A DNA stretch of 64,000 bases from Buddleja alternifolia (Eukaryota; Streptophyta; Magnoliopsida; Lamiales; Scrophulariaceae), in NCBI GenBank assembly GCA_019426215.1, contig CM033395.1:14560569-14624568 (forward strand), in the 5' to 3' direction. Shown here in pieces: positions 36,351-47,938 of this stretch (positions within the stretch are counted from its first letter, which is position 1; every line of letters starts with the position of its first letter). The notes under the pieces are model-generated. The model was not told the DNA's origin and made no database searches. It saw only the letters and a program-made list of their open reading frames with translations. Both the position numbers and the translations under genes were made by a program.

Positions 36351-37960
36351 ATGGACAAAGTTAGAAGTAATGATGTAATCGAATGCTTAATTAAGAAATT
36401 GCTAATCGAAAAAGTTATTTCCGATTTATCTATTTACAACCATGCTTTACTCGAGGATTTTAGTACAGTCACTAGTAATAACATGATCGAATGTTTAGAA
36501 AATAAAGAAGACTGTGAGACTGATACGTTCGAACAGGGAGTTATAGAACCTGATGAAGATATCCGAAAGGATATTCAAGATCCTTTAGAGGAGGTCAATC
36601 TCGAGACTATAGAAAGTCCAAGAATGACTTATATAAGTGCAAAATTAAACCAATTTGAAAAGGACAAGTTAATCGAGATCCTACAACAATTTAAAGATTG
36701 TTTTGCATGGGCTCATCATGAAATGCCTGGGATTGACATGAACATAGCCCGATACGAGTTGCCGATTAAACGCGGCTTTATGCCAGTAATACAGGCGCCC
36801 CGACGAATGTTCCCAAAATTAATGGGAGCAATCAAAGATGAATTTGAAAAATTAGTCGAGACTAAGTTCATAAGACCAGTTCGATATGTCGAATGGTTGG
36901 CAAACATTGTCCCGGTAATGAAGAAAAATGGGAAGGTGAGAATATGTATTGACTTTCGAGACTTGAACAAAGCCACACCATAAGATGAGTATCCTATGCC
37001 CATGGCAGACATCTTGATTGATGCAGCCGCGAGGCATAAATTGATGTCTTTTTAGGATGGTTACTCAGGATATTATCAATTAAAAATATTCGAAGAAGAC
37101 AGAAACAAAACGGCATTTCGATGCCCAGGCTCCATAAGAACCTTCGAATGGGAAGCCATGCCCTTCGGATTAAAAAATGCTATGGCCACATACCAAAGAA
37201 CAATGAATTATATGTTTCATGACCTTATAGGTGAGTCCCTCGAAATATATATAAATGATATAGTGGTCAAAGCTCAGACCTATCAAGACCACTTGAACTC
37301 TTTGACCAAAGCCTTCGAACGAATGAGGCATTTCAAATTAAAAATGAATCCATTAAAATGTGTTTTCGGTGTTGAAGCCAAAAACTTTTTAGGTTTCCTC
37401 ATTCATAATCGAGGCATCGAGGTGGATCGAAATAAAGCTAGGGCCGTATTGGATGGCAAACCTCCGAAAAATAAAAAAAAGCTTCAACGTTTTCTAGGGC
37501 AAGTTAATTTCTTGCGAAGGTTCATAGCTAATTTAGCTGGGAAAACAGAAGCATTCTCGCCTATCTTACGTTTAAAAAATGAAGACGAGTTTGTTTGGGG
37601 AGACAAACAGCAAGAGGCTTTCGAAGCTATAAAATGTTATTTGACTCAACCGCTAGTGTTAATTCCTCCTCGAAAAGGGAAAAAGTTGAGATTATATATA
37701 TCCGCAGCTGACCATTCGGTTGGATGCCTAATCATGAAAGAGAATGATAGAGGATATGAACAATCTGTTTTCTACCTAAGTAAGTTCTTATATGATGCCG
37801 AAAAAAAGATATACCTCAATTGAAAAATGGTGTCTAAGCCTATACTTTGCATCAGTTAAGTTAAGGCACTATTTCATTTCCTATTCGATTGAAGTAGTCT
37901 CACCAACTGGTTTAATTAAATTTATGATCAATCAACCTATAATAAAGGGACGGTTAAGTA
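36351..37960 (+). pseudogene. Reverse transcriptase and RNase H of Tat-lineage element (broken)
   Basis: 36351-36983 gives FAWAHHEMPGIDMNIARYEL and NIVPVMKKNGKVRICIDFRD, then a stop in a motif that normally reads PKDEYPMP. A second stop stands before DGYSGYYQL (about 37053). 37158-37823 gives MPFGLKNAMATYQRTMNYMF, then Y-I-N-D-I-V-V at 37248-37268. RNase H-like KLRLYISAADHSVGCLIM follows, and a frameshift near 37820 leads into YFISYSIEVVSPTGLIKFMI. The first catalytic Asp of the YxDD box is Asn. Confidence 0.9.
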
Positions 37961-38039
37961 AATGGAGTCTCAGTCTACTCCAGTTTGATTTATGCTACGG
38001 GCCTCAAAGGGCCGTAAAAGGTCAAGTAATAGCTGATTT

Positions 38040-38560
38040 CTTAGCTGATCATCCTCCAATGAAAGAGGAATTGCTCGAAATCTTCAACGTTGACTTCGTT
38101 GGCAAAGTCCCTTGGGTTTTGTACTTCGATGGATCAAGCACTCGAGATAGTGCTGGGGTAGGGATATACATCATATCCCCATCAAAGTTGATTACTAAAA
38201 TGTACGCGAAAATCGAAGGAGATTGCACAAATAATAGAGCAGAATACGAAGCTCTCATTTTAGGTTTAGAAATACTACTGGATATAGGAGCAAGAAACAT
38301 TGAAGTAAAAGGAGATTCCCAATTAATCATAAATCAGATAAAGGGAATATTTAAATGCATCAGTTCAGTATCAATAGCTTCATATGCTTGAGTGCATCAA
38401 CTGATGAGTTACTTTGAATCAGTAGAGGTTGTACATTTGCCAAGAGAAAAGAATCAAACTGCCAATGATTTGGCCCAAATGGCACCAGGTTATAAAATCG
38501 ATCCTAATTTACTCGAATCAACAATTCAACTCGAAACAAGAATTTTATTACCGTTCTAAC
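38040..38560 (+). pseudogene. Second (archaeal-type) RNase H of Tat-lineage element
   Basis: WVLYFDGSSTRDSAGVGIYI, NNRAEYEALILGLEILLDIG and IEVKGDSQLIINQIKG show the D-E-D residues of an archaeal-type RNase H. This extra domain between the first RNase H and integrase defines the Tat lineage. A stop follows ASYA (38389-38391); VVHLPREKNQTANDLAQMA continues in frame beyond it. Confidence 0.88.
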
Positions 38561-38589
38561 AAAGGACGTTACGTATTAATAAGGTAGAT

Positions 38590-39975
38590 ATCTTCAAGGA
38601 AAAGGAAGATTGGCGTCTCGAGATTATAAAATATCTAGAGAATCCAGCCAAAGGAGGGGTCCCAAATAAATTAAAACTAATGGCCCACCATTACTATTAT
38701 GATGGTCGAGAGCTTTATCGAAAGGATTCTCAAGGACTTTTATTGAAATGCCTCGATTTAGAGGATGCATTGGTTATCATGGCTGAAACCCACGAAGGAA
38801 TCTGCGGTGCTCACCAAGCTGGCCAAAAGATGAGATGACTGATACATCGATATGATTTTTACTAGCCCACTATTCTTCGAGATTGCATAAAATATGCAAA
38901 AGGGTGCAAACAGTGCCAAAAGTTTGGCAAAATATTAAGGCAACCAACAGTTGCACTTAACTCGATCGTAAAGCCATGGCCATTTCGAGGGTGGGCTATG
39001 GACATCATAGGTGAAATAAAACCAGCCTCTTCAAAGACGCACAACTATATTTTAGTAGTCACGGACCACTTCACTAAGTGGGTCGAGACCAAAGCATTCG
39101 AAACCATAAATTCGAAGCAGGTGGTTGATTTTATTAAGGAGAATATCATAACTCGATTTGGGATACCTGAGTCTATCACTTTTGACCAGGCTAGGGTATT
39201 TAATAGTACAGAAATGCTCGAATTCCTAGATCAATTTAAGATAAAATTGTTAAATTCAACTCCTTATTATGCCCAAGTAAATGGCCAGGCTGAATCTTCG
39301 AATAAATTAATTAAAGGATGTATCTCGAAAATGATACAAAACAATCCTAAAGTGTGACATGAGTTTTTAATTGACACTTTATGGGCCTTAAGGACTATCA
39401 AAAAGGATAGCCTGGGGGTTACACCTTTCCAATTGGTATATGGCCACGAAGCTGTCATTCCAATGGAAATAAACATTAAGTTGAAAAGGATCTTAGAACA
39501 ATCAAAGCTCACACAAAGAGAATACTTTGAGAATATGGTAATTGAAAAACTGGATCACGAAATGATTCAAGTAATGGCATTACGACAAATTGAACTTCAA
39601 AAGAAGAAAGTAGAAAAACGTTATAGCAAGAAAGTAAAAACAAGGACTTTCGAAAAGGGAGATTTAGTTTGGAAAATGATTCTACCCGAAGGGTCGAAAG
39701 ATCATTTTTACGGGAAATGGTCGCCCAAGTGGGAAGGACCATTTTTAATTTCAAGTACATTGTCAGGTAATTCATTTAGACTTCAGTATTTAAACGGAAA
39801 AGAGTACGGGAGGGGTTTAAATGCTAAATATTTAAAGAAATACACACTGAGTACTTGGCAAGAAAATGCAGAAATAATGCTCGAAAGATTGCCGGGAACT
39901 GGTAATTTATTTATAAATGGTGAGTCGAATACAATGTTAGTCGAAAATACCCTACTCTACGAAACTATTCTATAA
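38590..39975 (+). pseudogene. Integrase of Tat-lineage element (broken)
   Basis: The zinc-binding part has HEGICGAHQAGQKM and CIKYAKGCKQCQKFG (38790-38925) with two stops. The core has GWAMDIIGEIKPASSKTHN (first Asp), SITFDQARVFNSTEMLEFLD (second Asp, with DQA for DQG) and QVNGQAESSNKLIKG (Glu). A stop follows NNPKV (39355-39357). VYGHEAVIPMEINIKLKRI and the GPY/F-like KWEGPFLISSTLSGNSF run to a TAA at 39973-39975. The last 11 bases overlap the end of the antisense gene. Confidence 0.9.
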
Positions 39976-42900
39976 ATCGCAAGGTGTCTATCAATACATT
40001 GATAGCCATAATAAAGGCATCTTTCTCAAGTAAGGCTGGCCTAACCATAGTCTCGAACTCATGAGTGAGGAGAGTAATTTGCTGGTGAACAGCAGCCAAC
40101 TCCTCTCCAATTTTGTTAGCCAGATCGAAAAGTCGATCCCTCTCGGCTTGGAGGTCGGCAATCCTGGCGTCCAATTCGGCAACTTGGGTCAAGTACCCAG
40201 TTCGTGTTTTCTCCAAAGTGGGGACTCAAACTTGAGTTGATCTAGTTGGAATGACCCTGTGGGGTGAATCACTTCTCCGAAGGGAGTGGAACCTTGATAT
40301 ATCAGGCCCTGGATAGCAACAAGGCGACTCTCGAACATTTGCCTTGCCACAACAAACATAGGGCGACACTGGATGGCGATCCTAGGCGTTGCACCATCCA
40401 AGAGCTCTCAAAGCCTCTCAAGCATCTCGTAGTTAGTCGGATCAAGTTTGATAACGTTGAGGGACTCGTTTAAATCTTCCCTCGAGAAAGGCATGGATTT
40501 GGTGGTCCCTGAAAATGTTGAACGAAATAATTAAGGAACAATAAAGAAGATACATGAACGAAAACATGGAAATGTGGCGCAATCACTTGCCTTCGAGAAG
40601 GGCGACGTTTATCGTTGAATCCAAAGCAGGAGGAACATCTTGGATCTCGAGAGATTGAGCCGCGACTAGGTCTTCCAATATCTCCTCGGATGTAAGTTCG
40701 ACACCTAGACCCAGAAAAAAGGTTAGTGTCGGGGTAAAATTTTGATAAAAGACAATGTCGAAGGAAAGAAGCACTTTTTACATACCTTCGAAATGGGGAG
40801 GCTCAGGAGCTTCCTCAGTTGGCTTTGAACTCGAAGCTCCTGCATCACCAAACCCTCGAGGGGGGAGGCCGACAGGGAAACTTGTGTCCAAGGTACCCTC
40901 AGTAGCAAGTCCTGGCTCTGCCATAGGAGTAAGCCTCTCGGATGAAATTCCTTCACTTCGGGAACCAACGAAGTAACAGATTCGAGTCAAGAGTTCCAAT
41001 ATCAAATAAGAAGAGAGGAACTATGGACAAGAGTGAAATACCTGAAAAAGGATCTTTAAGAACTTGAGTACGTTCCTCAGATTGAGGCTGAATGGCAAGA
41101 TTATCAGACTCGGTCTCATCCCCAAGTTCGATTATAAGGGTTTCGACGGGGGCAATCTCTTCAGGAGGGACTTCCCCAGAAGGAACCGCTTCAGGATCAA
41201 CTATCCCGCTCGAAGGACCTATATGTATACACTCTATAAGTATAAACAAGAGAGAGTACCCGAAGGATGTACGTGTAAATCAAAAAAGGAAAGATGATTA
41301 CCAACTTCGAGAGATCCTTGTATCCGCCGGGATTTAATGCGCCTATGGATTAACAGGAGCGCATCATCATCACTTTCGTCCTCAACATCAGTTTGAGAGG
41401 TTGGAGAAGGTTCTTGGATGGTGTTACCCCCAGTCCTGCGTTTTCGAGTGACAGGGGGAGAAACGGCGGTAGCTGGGGCTTTCGCTTTTGCCGCCTTCAA
41501 GGGAGGATCAGGCGGAATAACTCTGAGAGGAAGCACCGCCAGAGCCTCAGATGCTCGAAGAGCCTGGAAAAGTCCTTCGTAATATTGGGAGAAGGGGCTA
41601 TCCCTCTCGAATCTCCACCCCGAAGTAAGTGGATAAGGGATAACATACGCGTTATCCTGCATAAGCAGTTCAAGGTAAAAAAACCAAGACATTTAAAGTT
41701 TGCAAAGAAACGAAATTGTTTATAAGATGAATATACCTCAGAAGGCAAAAGTTTTCACAATGCAGTCATTTCGACAGACCCAGCACCAAACCTTGTTGCA
41801 TCCATAACTAACCTTCGAATGATTTGTCTCGAGAAGGCACGCTGCAAAACTCGGTTCCAAAACTCAGCAAAATGTGGATCTATTCGAAAGATCCTACAGA
41901 AAATCGGAACAGGAGAAATGACCACTTGGCTGGAGGGTTTTCTTCAAATGGCTACCTCCGCCAATTTCCTCTTGGTCCTAGAGATGGTGTAGGATCTCCC
42001 GGACCAAGGACGGTTCAAAGTACCCAGAAAAGAGAGGGCAAAACTTTGGCTAATACCAAACTGCCTCGAGCACAACTGCAAAAAACATAAGGGTAATGTG
42101 TAAATAAACAAGAAACATGTATTCGAAGGACAACACATGAAAAGTTTGTAAAAATAAAGTGTACCTGAGGATTGTAAACCTCAACTCCTGGAGTATTATC
42201 CGCGTATAAGAGATCTCGAGAAGAAAAAACGGATCTCCAGTAAGGCCGATCTTCATCGGTACGCCTCAAGGAGTCGATATCCAACATCCAAGAGGGAAAA
42301 ACTACATGAGACCAATGGTTCGAAGCTTGGTCATGTCTTGTCTCGAAAAATGGGCACCAAGTAGAAATGTACAAAGGATTGTACACGGTACTTAATGCCA
42401 GCAGATAAGAAGCCTTTTGGATAGGTATCAAAAGATTGACGGCTGCTTCCCCGTAGCACATCCATTTCGAGATAGGCTGAATGATCGTCGAGGAAGGGGA
42501 TTCCTCTTCGAGGGAAGGAATCCTGATGTTTAATAACTCTGGATAGTATAGAAATGCCCAACAAGACAGTAGCCACAATGGACCTGCGACTTTCTTGACC
42601 TTCGAAGGGTCTTCATAGATGTGATACATCATCCTGTAAAAATGGGCCAGGATAAAAGGACCTAATTCGACAGGCTTCATTATTGTGGCGATATTAGCGG
42701 CAAGAGGCAAGAAGGTTTTATTGACTGCACAACCCGCATTGATGAATAGGCGGCAGAAAACATAATTTAAAAAGAGTACCTCCTCAAAATCAGGTACTTA
42801 GTCCTCTATTTCAATGAAGTATTTGACCAATCCCGAATAAGAAATATTGGCACCCCCACTTTTGCCATGGTGTTTAAACCAAAGATTGGTGGCCTTCAGG

Positions 42901-43565
42901 AGTGCTCGAGCACCCGCCTCTACTCCACCAGTACGCAGTATCACCCCATGAGGGGATGCTCCTATAATCAGGGCCACATCTTCGAGGGTGACGGTCTGGA
43001 ACCCTCGAGGCAAAACAAAGCAGTTGTATGAGGGATGCCACGAAAGAGCTAGGGCATCCGTTATAACTTGCTCGAAAGGAAGAGTTTGATAACAGGCTAT
43101 TCGAATTAGCCCCATTACTCGATTATTCTCCCATTTCGCATGAAATCAATTGAGGCGATTGAACCAGGGGAAGGTGTCGGTATTGCCAATCCAACCTATG
43201 GTTAGCTTTGTTAGGCTAGTCCAGGCAAATTTACAGGCACCCTTTAGACAAATCGGAGCATTATCGGACTCGAGGTCTGACCATGTCCCGATCAAATTAG
43301 GTACATGGGAGGCCTCATCTTCAAAGGCAGATGACTCGAAGCAAGGACCCAAAGCTATATGGCTAAGGGTTTGACCTCGGCGGTCGGAAGCCCATCGAGG
43401 GACAATATACGGTATGTTGAGCGAAAGGATTTTGGCATCGGAATAATGGGCTTCGAATGCCCTAATCTCATCATAGAGATCCGATGCTTCCTTACAATCC
43501 AAAACGGACGCTTGAGGAACTAAGGAGGTTAGATTGTGCACTGAACGATGTGGAGCAAAAGCCAT
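39965..43565 (-). pseudogene. Antisense intron-containing plant mobile domain gene of the Tat element
   Basis: Exon 1 (43565-42165) starts MAFAPHRSVHNL and holds the plant mobile domain. It includes FHAKWENNRVMGLIRI, SWHPSYNCFVLPRGFQTVTL, EDVALIIGASPHG and LAHFYRMMYHIYE. Two single stops (TGA at 43146-43148, TAA at 42798-42800) interrupt an otherwise continuous frame. Exon 2 (42075-41737) continues LCSRQFGISQS and has two more stops. Exon 3 (41655-41302) and exon 4 (41218-41042) are Pro/Ser/Glu-rich with a basic TRKRRTGG. A last block (40216-39965) reads as a coiled coil (QVAELDARIADLQAERDRLF). Introns 42076-42164, 41656-41736 and 41219-41301 are GT-AG, and the joined frames agree in phase (exon edges within a base). 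Later exons are not resolved. PMD proteins are MAIN-like or transposase-related; antisense extra ORFs are known in Tat elements. Its function is unknown. Confidence 0.82.
42076..42164 (-). other. Candidate intron 1 of the antisense PMD gene
   Basis: On the minus strand the donor is CCTCAG|GTACAC, and the acceptor follows a pyrimidine run, TTATGTTTTTTGCAG|TTG. Removing the 89 bases joins VYNPQ to LCSRQFG, giving the Y-x-P-x-x-x-x-RQFG pattern typical of the plant mobile domain. Read through, the sequence is Phe/Cys-rich and unlike the family. Confidence 0.8.
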
Positions 43566-43876
43566 TTGTGTGAGAAATCGAAGCAGACGAAGAACTGGTG
43601 TAAAAAGGGGAATGTTTGCTTTTAGGTTCAGAGAAGGAGGAAGGAAATTTGACCATTAATAGAAAGGTCGTGGGGCGAAGGTGAATGCAGAAAGACGTGC
43701 CTTTGCATGGCTGCCAAATTTATGAATAGTTTGTCACAAAAAAACGTGACTTTTGACGACTTGGAATCCGAATGATCACCTAGTACTAAATCTGTTACAA
43801 AAAGGATACGACCTTTGATGACATGGAATTCAAACGTGCCTTTTAATACACATAAATATGAATTAATTCACGTGTA

Positions 43877-43889
43877 TTAGGGGGGCATT
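43877..43889 (+). other. Polypurine tract of Tat-lineage element
   Basis: TTAGGGGGGCATT directly precedes the 3' LTR and fits the plus-strand priming site. Confidence 0.7.
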
Positions 43890-44631
43890 TGTTTACACCC
43901 AAAATGAAATGGGCTTTTCCGGATAAGAAAGTTCAAACCATCCTTTATCCGAAAATGGGCTTGAAATAAAATATCTTATACAGCCAAGACTAAAAGGGAT
44001 TAGGTGATAGATCCCAAATATGAAGATGAATCCAACAAAATAGGAAGTTACCCAGTTCAAAGACGCGCCAATAAAGGAAATTTAAAAGTACGGTTGGGAA
44101 GCAGTTCTCGGCCATGATGAACGTGGGTATGTGATAAAAGCAAGGCCAAGAGAATAAAGAAGGGACAACAAAAAATCATCAACTCTGCTTTTGTCTTTTC
44201 TCTCTAGGAGTAGGCGTAATTAGGAGTAGTCAATAGCGTAGATTAGCAGTAGTAGCGTAGTTCAGTAGAATCAATATTCGGTGATCATGGTCAAGTTTAT
44301 CAAGTTGCTCGAGATTGCTGCTTGTGTTCAATTGAAGATCAATATGGAGGTATAATGTTTATCTTTTGATCAGATTTAAACATTTGATAGATAAATCCTA
44401 TATCTGGACTTGTATCTTCGATTCCCTTTTTTGCTTATATCCTTTTGTTGAATAATTGCGGTCCGAACAACTAATTTAAACAACAGGTCGAAGTGTTAAA
44501 GTCTGAACTACCGTCTAGCGTATCGAACTCGAATGCGGGGGTTGTTAGATAATTCTAAGTGGAGAATTATCACGGGGCTCGAATCAATCATATTGATTCC
44601 TCCCTATTCAATTTGTTTTTATCCAGAAACA
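43890..44631 (+). repeat. 3' LTR of Tat-lineage element (internally deleted)
   Basis: 742 bp, matching 30775-31608 except for a 92-bp gap after GCCAAGACTA. CTA occurs at both edges of the deleted segment in the 5' copy. Scattered substitutions occur elsewhere. Confidence 0.92.
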
Positions 44632-45462
44632 GATACACAATCCTCTTTACTTGAAGTTAAGTCGATGATACTTCTGTTCATGCCTCCTCAGTGATGTAAT
44701 TAAGTGGCAACAAAAACAATCATGTCTTTATGTTGCTTAAGCAAATCTCGACCATAATTTGATTTTGCGAAGGTGTTTGACAATACAAACTGAAGTCACT
44801 CTGCACTATGTATTTAATCAGTGTTCTGTAGAAATTCTGATATAACTTTTAGGCTAATTGAATGTTGCAGCAATATTTATCAAAAAAGAAAAATAGAATG
44901 TTGCAGGAACAATTCCTCTAAAAATAATTTTACTACAATTGTCTTTTCAAGAATCAATCCTTTAAAAAGGAGTGCTAACGGCCAAACCCCAAATGGAATG
45001 GTAGTCGTTCTGAACTCAATTTTATTAATAGGCTTGATCCATATATATAATTATGTTGAACTTCACTTTGCCCCTTCGAATTATACACCTATACTAAAAA
45101 CTTCTTCAAACTATCTGGTGCTACACTAACCCCCTTTAATCATATTTTAATTCGAATTATCATATATTTATTTTTGCTCTTTTATTAATCATTTTTATGT
45201 TAATTTTTATTGTTCTTCTTTTGTCTTTCCTTTTTTTCTTTTTGTTGATAATTTTACCTTCTTCATCTTCCTACCTCGGTGATCAACAATTCACCACTTC
45301 TCGAATATTGTCCTTTCTTTGAGTTGTCCAACTTGATTTAATTGAAAAGAACAATTACGTAAAAGAATAGTGGACCATCTTTCTCCCGATCCTCTGCCCC
45401 CGCATCTTCCACCTCCAAACCTTTATCCTAATACATCTTCCATGTCCGACTTCGTCTTCCCC
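44632..45462. other. Intergenic DNA between Tat element and LINE
   Basis: No gene is recognised. The first part may be the continuation of the Rab3GAP 3' flank displaced by the Tat element. The rest is AT-rich with T runs and may include the LINE 5' end, whose border I cannot see. Confidence 0.45.
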
Positions 45463-46129
45463 TGTTTCTGTTCTAATCGATCCTTGCGATGAAAACCATT
45501 GAAAGAGAACGGTGTGGCATTGGCCTCCTTAGGACTCCATCTCGAAATTCGGCCAACTGAATCTACGTTCTCGTTAAAATCTCCCCCTGATCCCAGCTAT
45601 TCTACCTCCATAAATGGTTCCTTCAAAGATAAGCTGTTAAACTCGGCTACACATATTCCTTTTGGTTTATGATTGGAAGCGATTTCAAATGTTTCGGATC
45701 CGTCGGTTTTAGACAATGTCTCTGTAACGAAGTGTGAATCTCAGATGTTGTCTTTACAATTAGAAGAGATGAACAAAATCAGAGCACCATGGTCTAACAG
45801 ATTAATTATCCATGTAGTGGGCTCGTCTCGCCCTATCTTTCACTTTGAAGAAAAGCTGAGTAAAGTCTGGAAATTTTCTTATAGCCCACATATAGTAGTC
45901 TTTGGCAAATGATTTTTTATCGTAAAGGTACAATCGCTACAGGACTATTTACACATTCGTACTGGTGGGCCGTGGTTTCTTCATAATCATTATGTGGTGG
46001 TGCAACCATGGACACCGAATTTTCGACCATCGAATGCTCAAATGCATACTATGAGAATCTGGCTTCAATTACCGGAACTACCTATTGAATATTATGATCC
46101 TCCTATGTTATTTTGCATAACCCGACTTA
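45463..46129 (+). pseudogene. L1-type LINE ORF1 fragment (DUF4283)
   Basis: The translation at 45760-46129 has APWSNRLIIHVVGSSRPIFH, FEEKLSKVWKFSYSPHIVVF, then a stop. It continues YLHIRTGGPWFLHNHYVVVQ, WTPNFRPSNAQMHTMRIWLQ and LPELPIEYYDPPML. This is the DUF4283 nucleic-acid-binding domain of plant L1 ORF1 proteins. It breaks off abruptly at 46129, where LTR sequence begins. The start codon is uncertain. Confidence 0.85.
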
Positions 46130-47938
46130 TTAACGAGAAAAGATCAAATATAATTAAAGTAAATTATAGGTAAAATGCATACAATAAGAACAAGATTACA
46201 CAATTGATTTTACACAAAGTATAAAGGGAGACTAAGGCACATGCTAGGTTCAAATTGATCAATTATACTTATAAAGATTCTAGTTGAAGGATTACGCTTA
46301 TATTGTTATGGTGAGAACTCCGAGGGTAGAGAATAACCGATGTCTCGCGTATAAACTCCTATGCTTAGATCGTGATTTCCCAAATATTCCTATCCAGAAA
46401 TCTAACCACTAAACATGCATTAACTTACTAGAGTTCACTCGATTTGAATCGAACAACTTCACCCGGGAATCTTTACCTATGTCTAGGGCAATTCCTCATT
46501 AGTTGCGGGTCATGATGTGAATTTCTTGCACCCTAAGTCAATTTTCTCCCGAAATATTAACCTAGGCATAAGATTCTAACATATAGTGATCAAGTATATG
46601 CAAGATAGGCAAAAACACAAATTCACATCACATAACAATATAAGAACAACCTCAACAATCATCTATTATAAGCATATATCACAATTTGACCTTACATGGC
46701 CTTAGTCTTATGAATTTAGTTCATGATAGATATTATGAAAAACAATAATGAATAAATACACATGTTCATAGACATGAATGAAATGAAAAGACTATAAAAA
46801 CTCCCTCTAATGTGATAGATGATGGCCCCTTGATTGGAGCTTCAATTCCTAGCTTTCTCCTCTTAGAATGATGAAGAATGGTGATGAATGAAGCTTGAGG
46901 ACCGATTCCTCCTCCTCCTCTCCTCCAAGAATCTGAAATTGATAGTGAATTATGAAGAGTATGGGTTCCCCCTCCTTTTATAGCCAAAATTCCACTAAAG
47001 TATGCATTAAGAATTCCCATTAAAGTTCCCCAATGAGAATTCCACCTAAGGTGATGCTTAAAGTTTGGCTTTTAAGATTCCAACCAGCTAAAAAATGCTA
47101 AACTTTCGGCCCTTAAGAATTCCACCAAGCATAACCATGTGAAAACTTCAACAAAACACATGCATGCTGCCATTTTCTTGCTTTCCAGTGCAGTCTTAGT
47201 ATTTGCCTCATAAAATTCTCCACAGATCTCCAAATTGGATGATTCAAGTCCCCATGTTTAGATACAACATAGATCTACAACTTTCCAGAAGGACATTTTG
47301 TCCAATTCAGTCGCTAAGTATACCTAAATTACTTTTCAATATGGAGGTTGTTTCTGATTTGGCACCCATAAAGTAAATCTACCAAGAAACACACTTATGA
47401 CAACCCCTCAACAGATGTGCTGAATTATGGCCAAAAGTGATTCTTACCCATCATATAATGCTGGAATTTAGGTTGAAAAGGAGTAACATTCGGACTATCC
47501 ATGCCTAGGCATGACTAGGAGGGCGTTGGGGCGTATCCTGACACATGTACTTCTCTGTTCGGCGCAGCAATTGTATTTCCTTCACAATTATCTCTATAGA
47601 ACTCTGATTTGGATGTTTCAAGTTCCCATTTGAATCTAAGACATACATCTAAAACTTTGTAGAAGGAAACTTTGTCTAAGTCGGTCTCGAAATGTACGGA
47701 ATTATCGCTCGAATGTGGTAGGAGATGCATAAACCGCCTAGGTGTTGAAAAACATGCTTGAACTTGTTTTGTACATCGTTTTTCTTCCCTTTTCTTCATG
47801 TATTCTCATTTATTACCTGTATTCACTTAACACACCTATTAAATGCAAATGTGATATGATTTAAGCAATAAGTGAATCCAAATCATAAGAATTACGGTCT
47901 TAAAAACACGTAAAAATACCTCTTATCAACACCCCCAA
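46130..47938 (-). repeat. 3' LTR of Athila-like element, truncated
   Basis: 1809 bp nearly identical to 52131-53939. The terminal 116 bp present in the other copy (52014-52130) are missing, and LINE ORF1 sequence abuts directly. Minus-strand start TGATAAGAGG. Short frames inside are repeat-derived and not genes. Confidence 0.9.

Larger units (their letters stand above)
30775..44631 (+). mobile_element. Ty3/gypsy element of the Tat lineage (Retand-like) with antisense gene
   Basis: LTRs at 30775-31608 and 43890-44631 (TGTTTACACCC...CAGAAACA) flank gag, protease, RT, RNase H, a second archaeal-type RNase H and integrase on the plus strand. A 3.6-kb antisense gene follows before the 3' LTR. The 5-bp flanks are GATTC (30770-30774) and GATAC (44632-44636), four of five identical. 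The second RNase H is a hallmark of the Tat lineage. By eye the LTRs differ at about 5 percent of aligned sites. All genes have stops or frameshifts. The element lies 120 bp past the Rab3GAP stop codon. Confidence 0.92.

Noticed and set aside
46766..47799. Minus-strand frames repeated at 52767-53800
   Set aside because: They lie in the two LTR copies and recur only because the LTR does.
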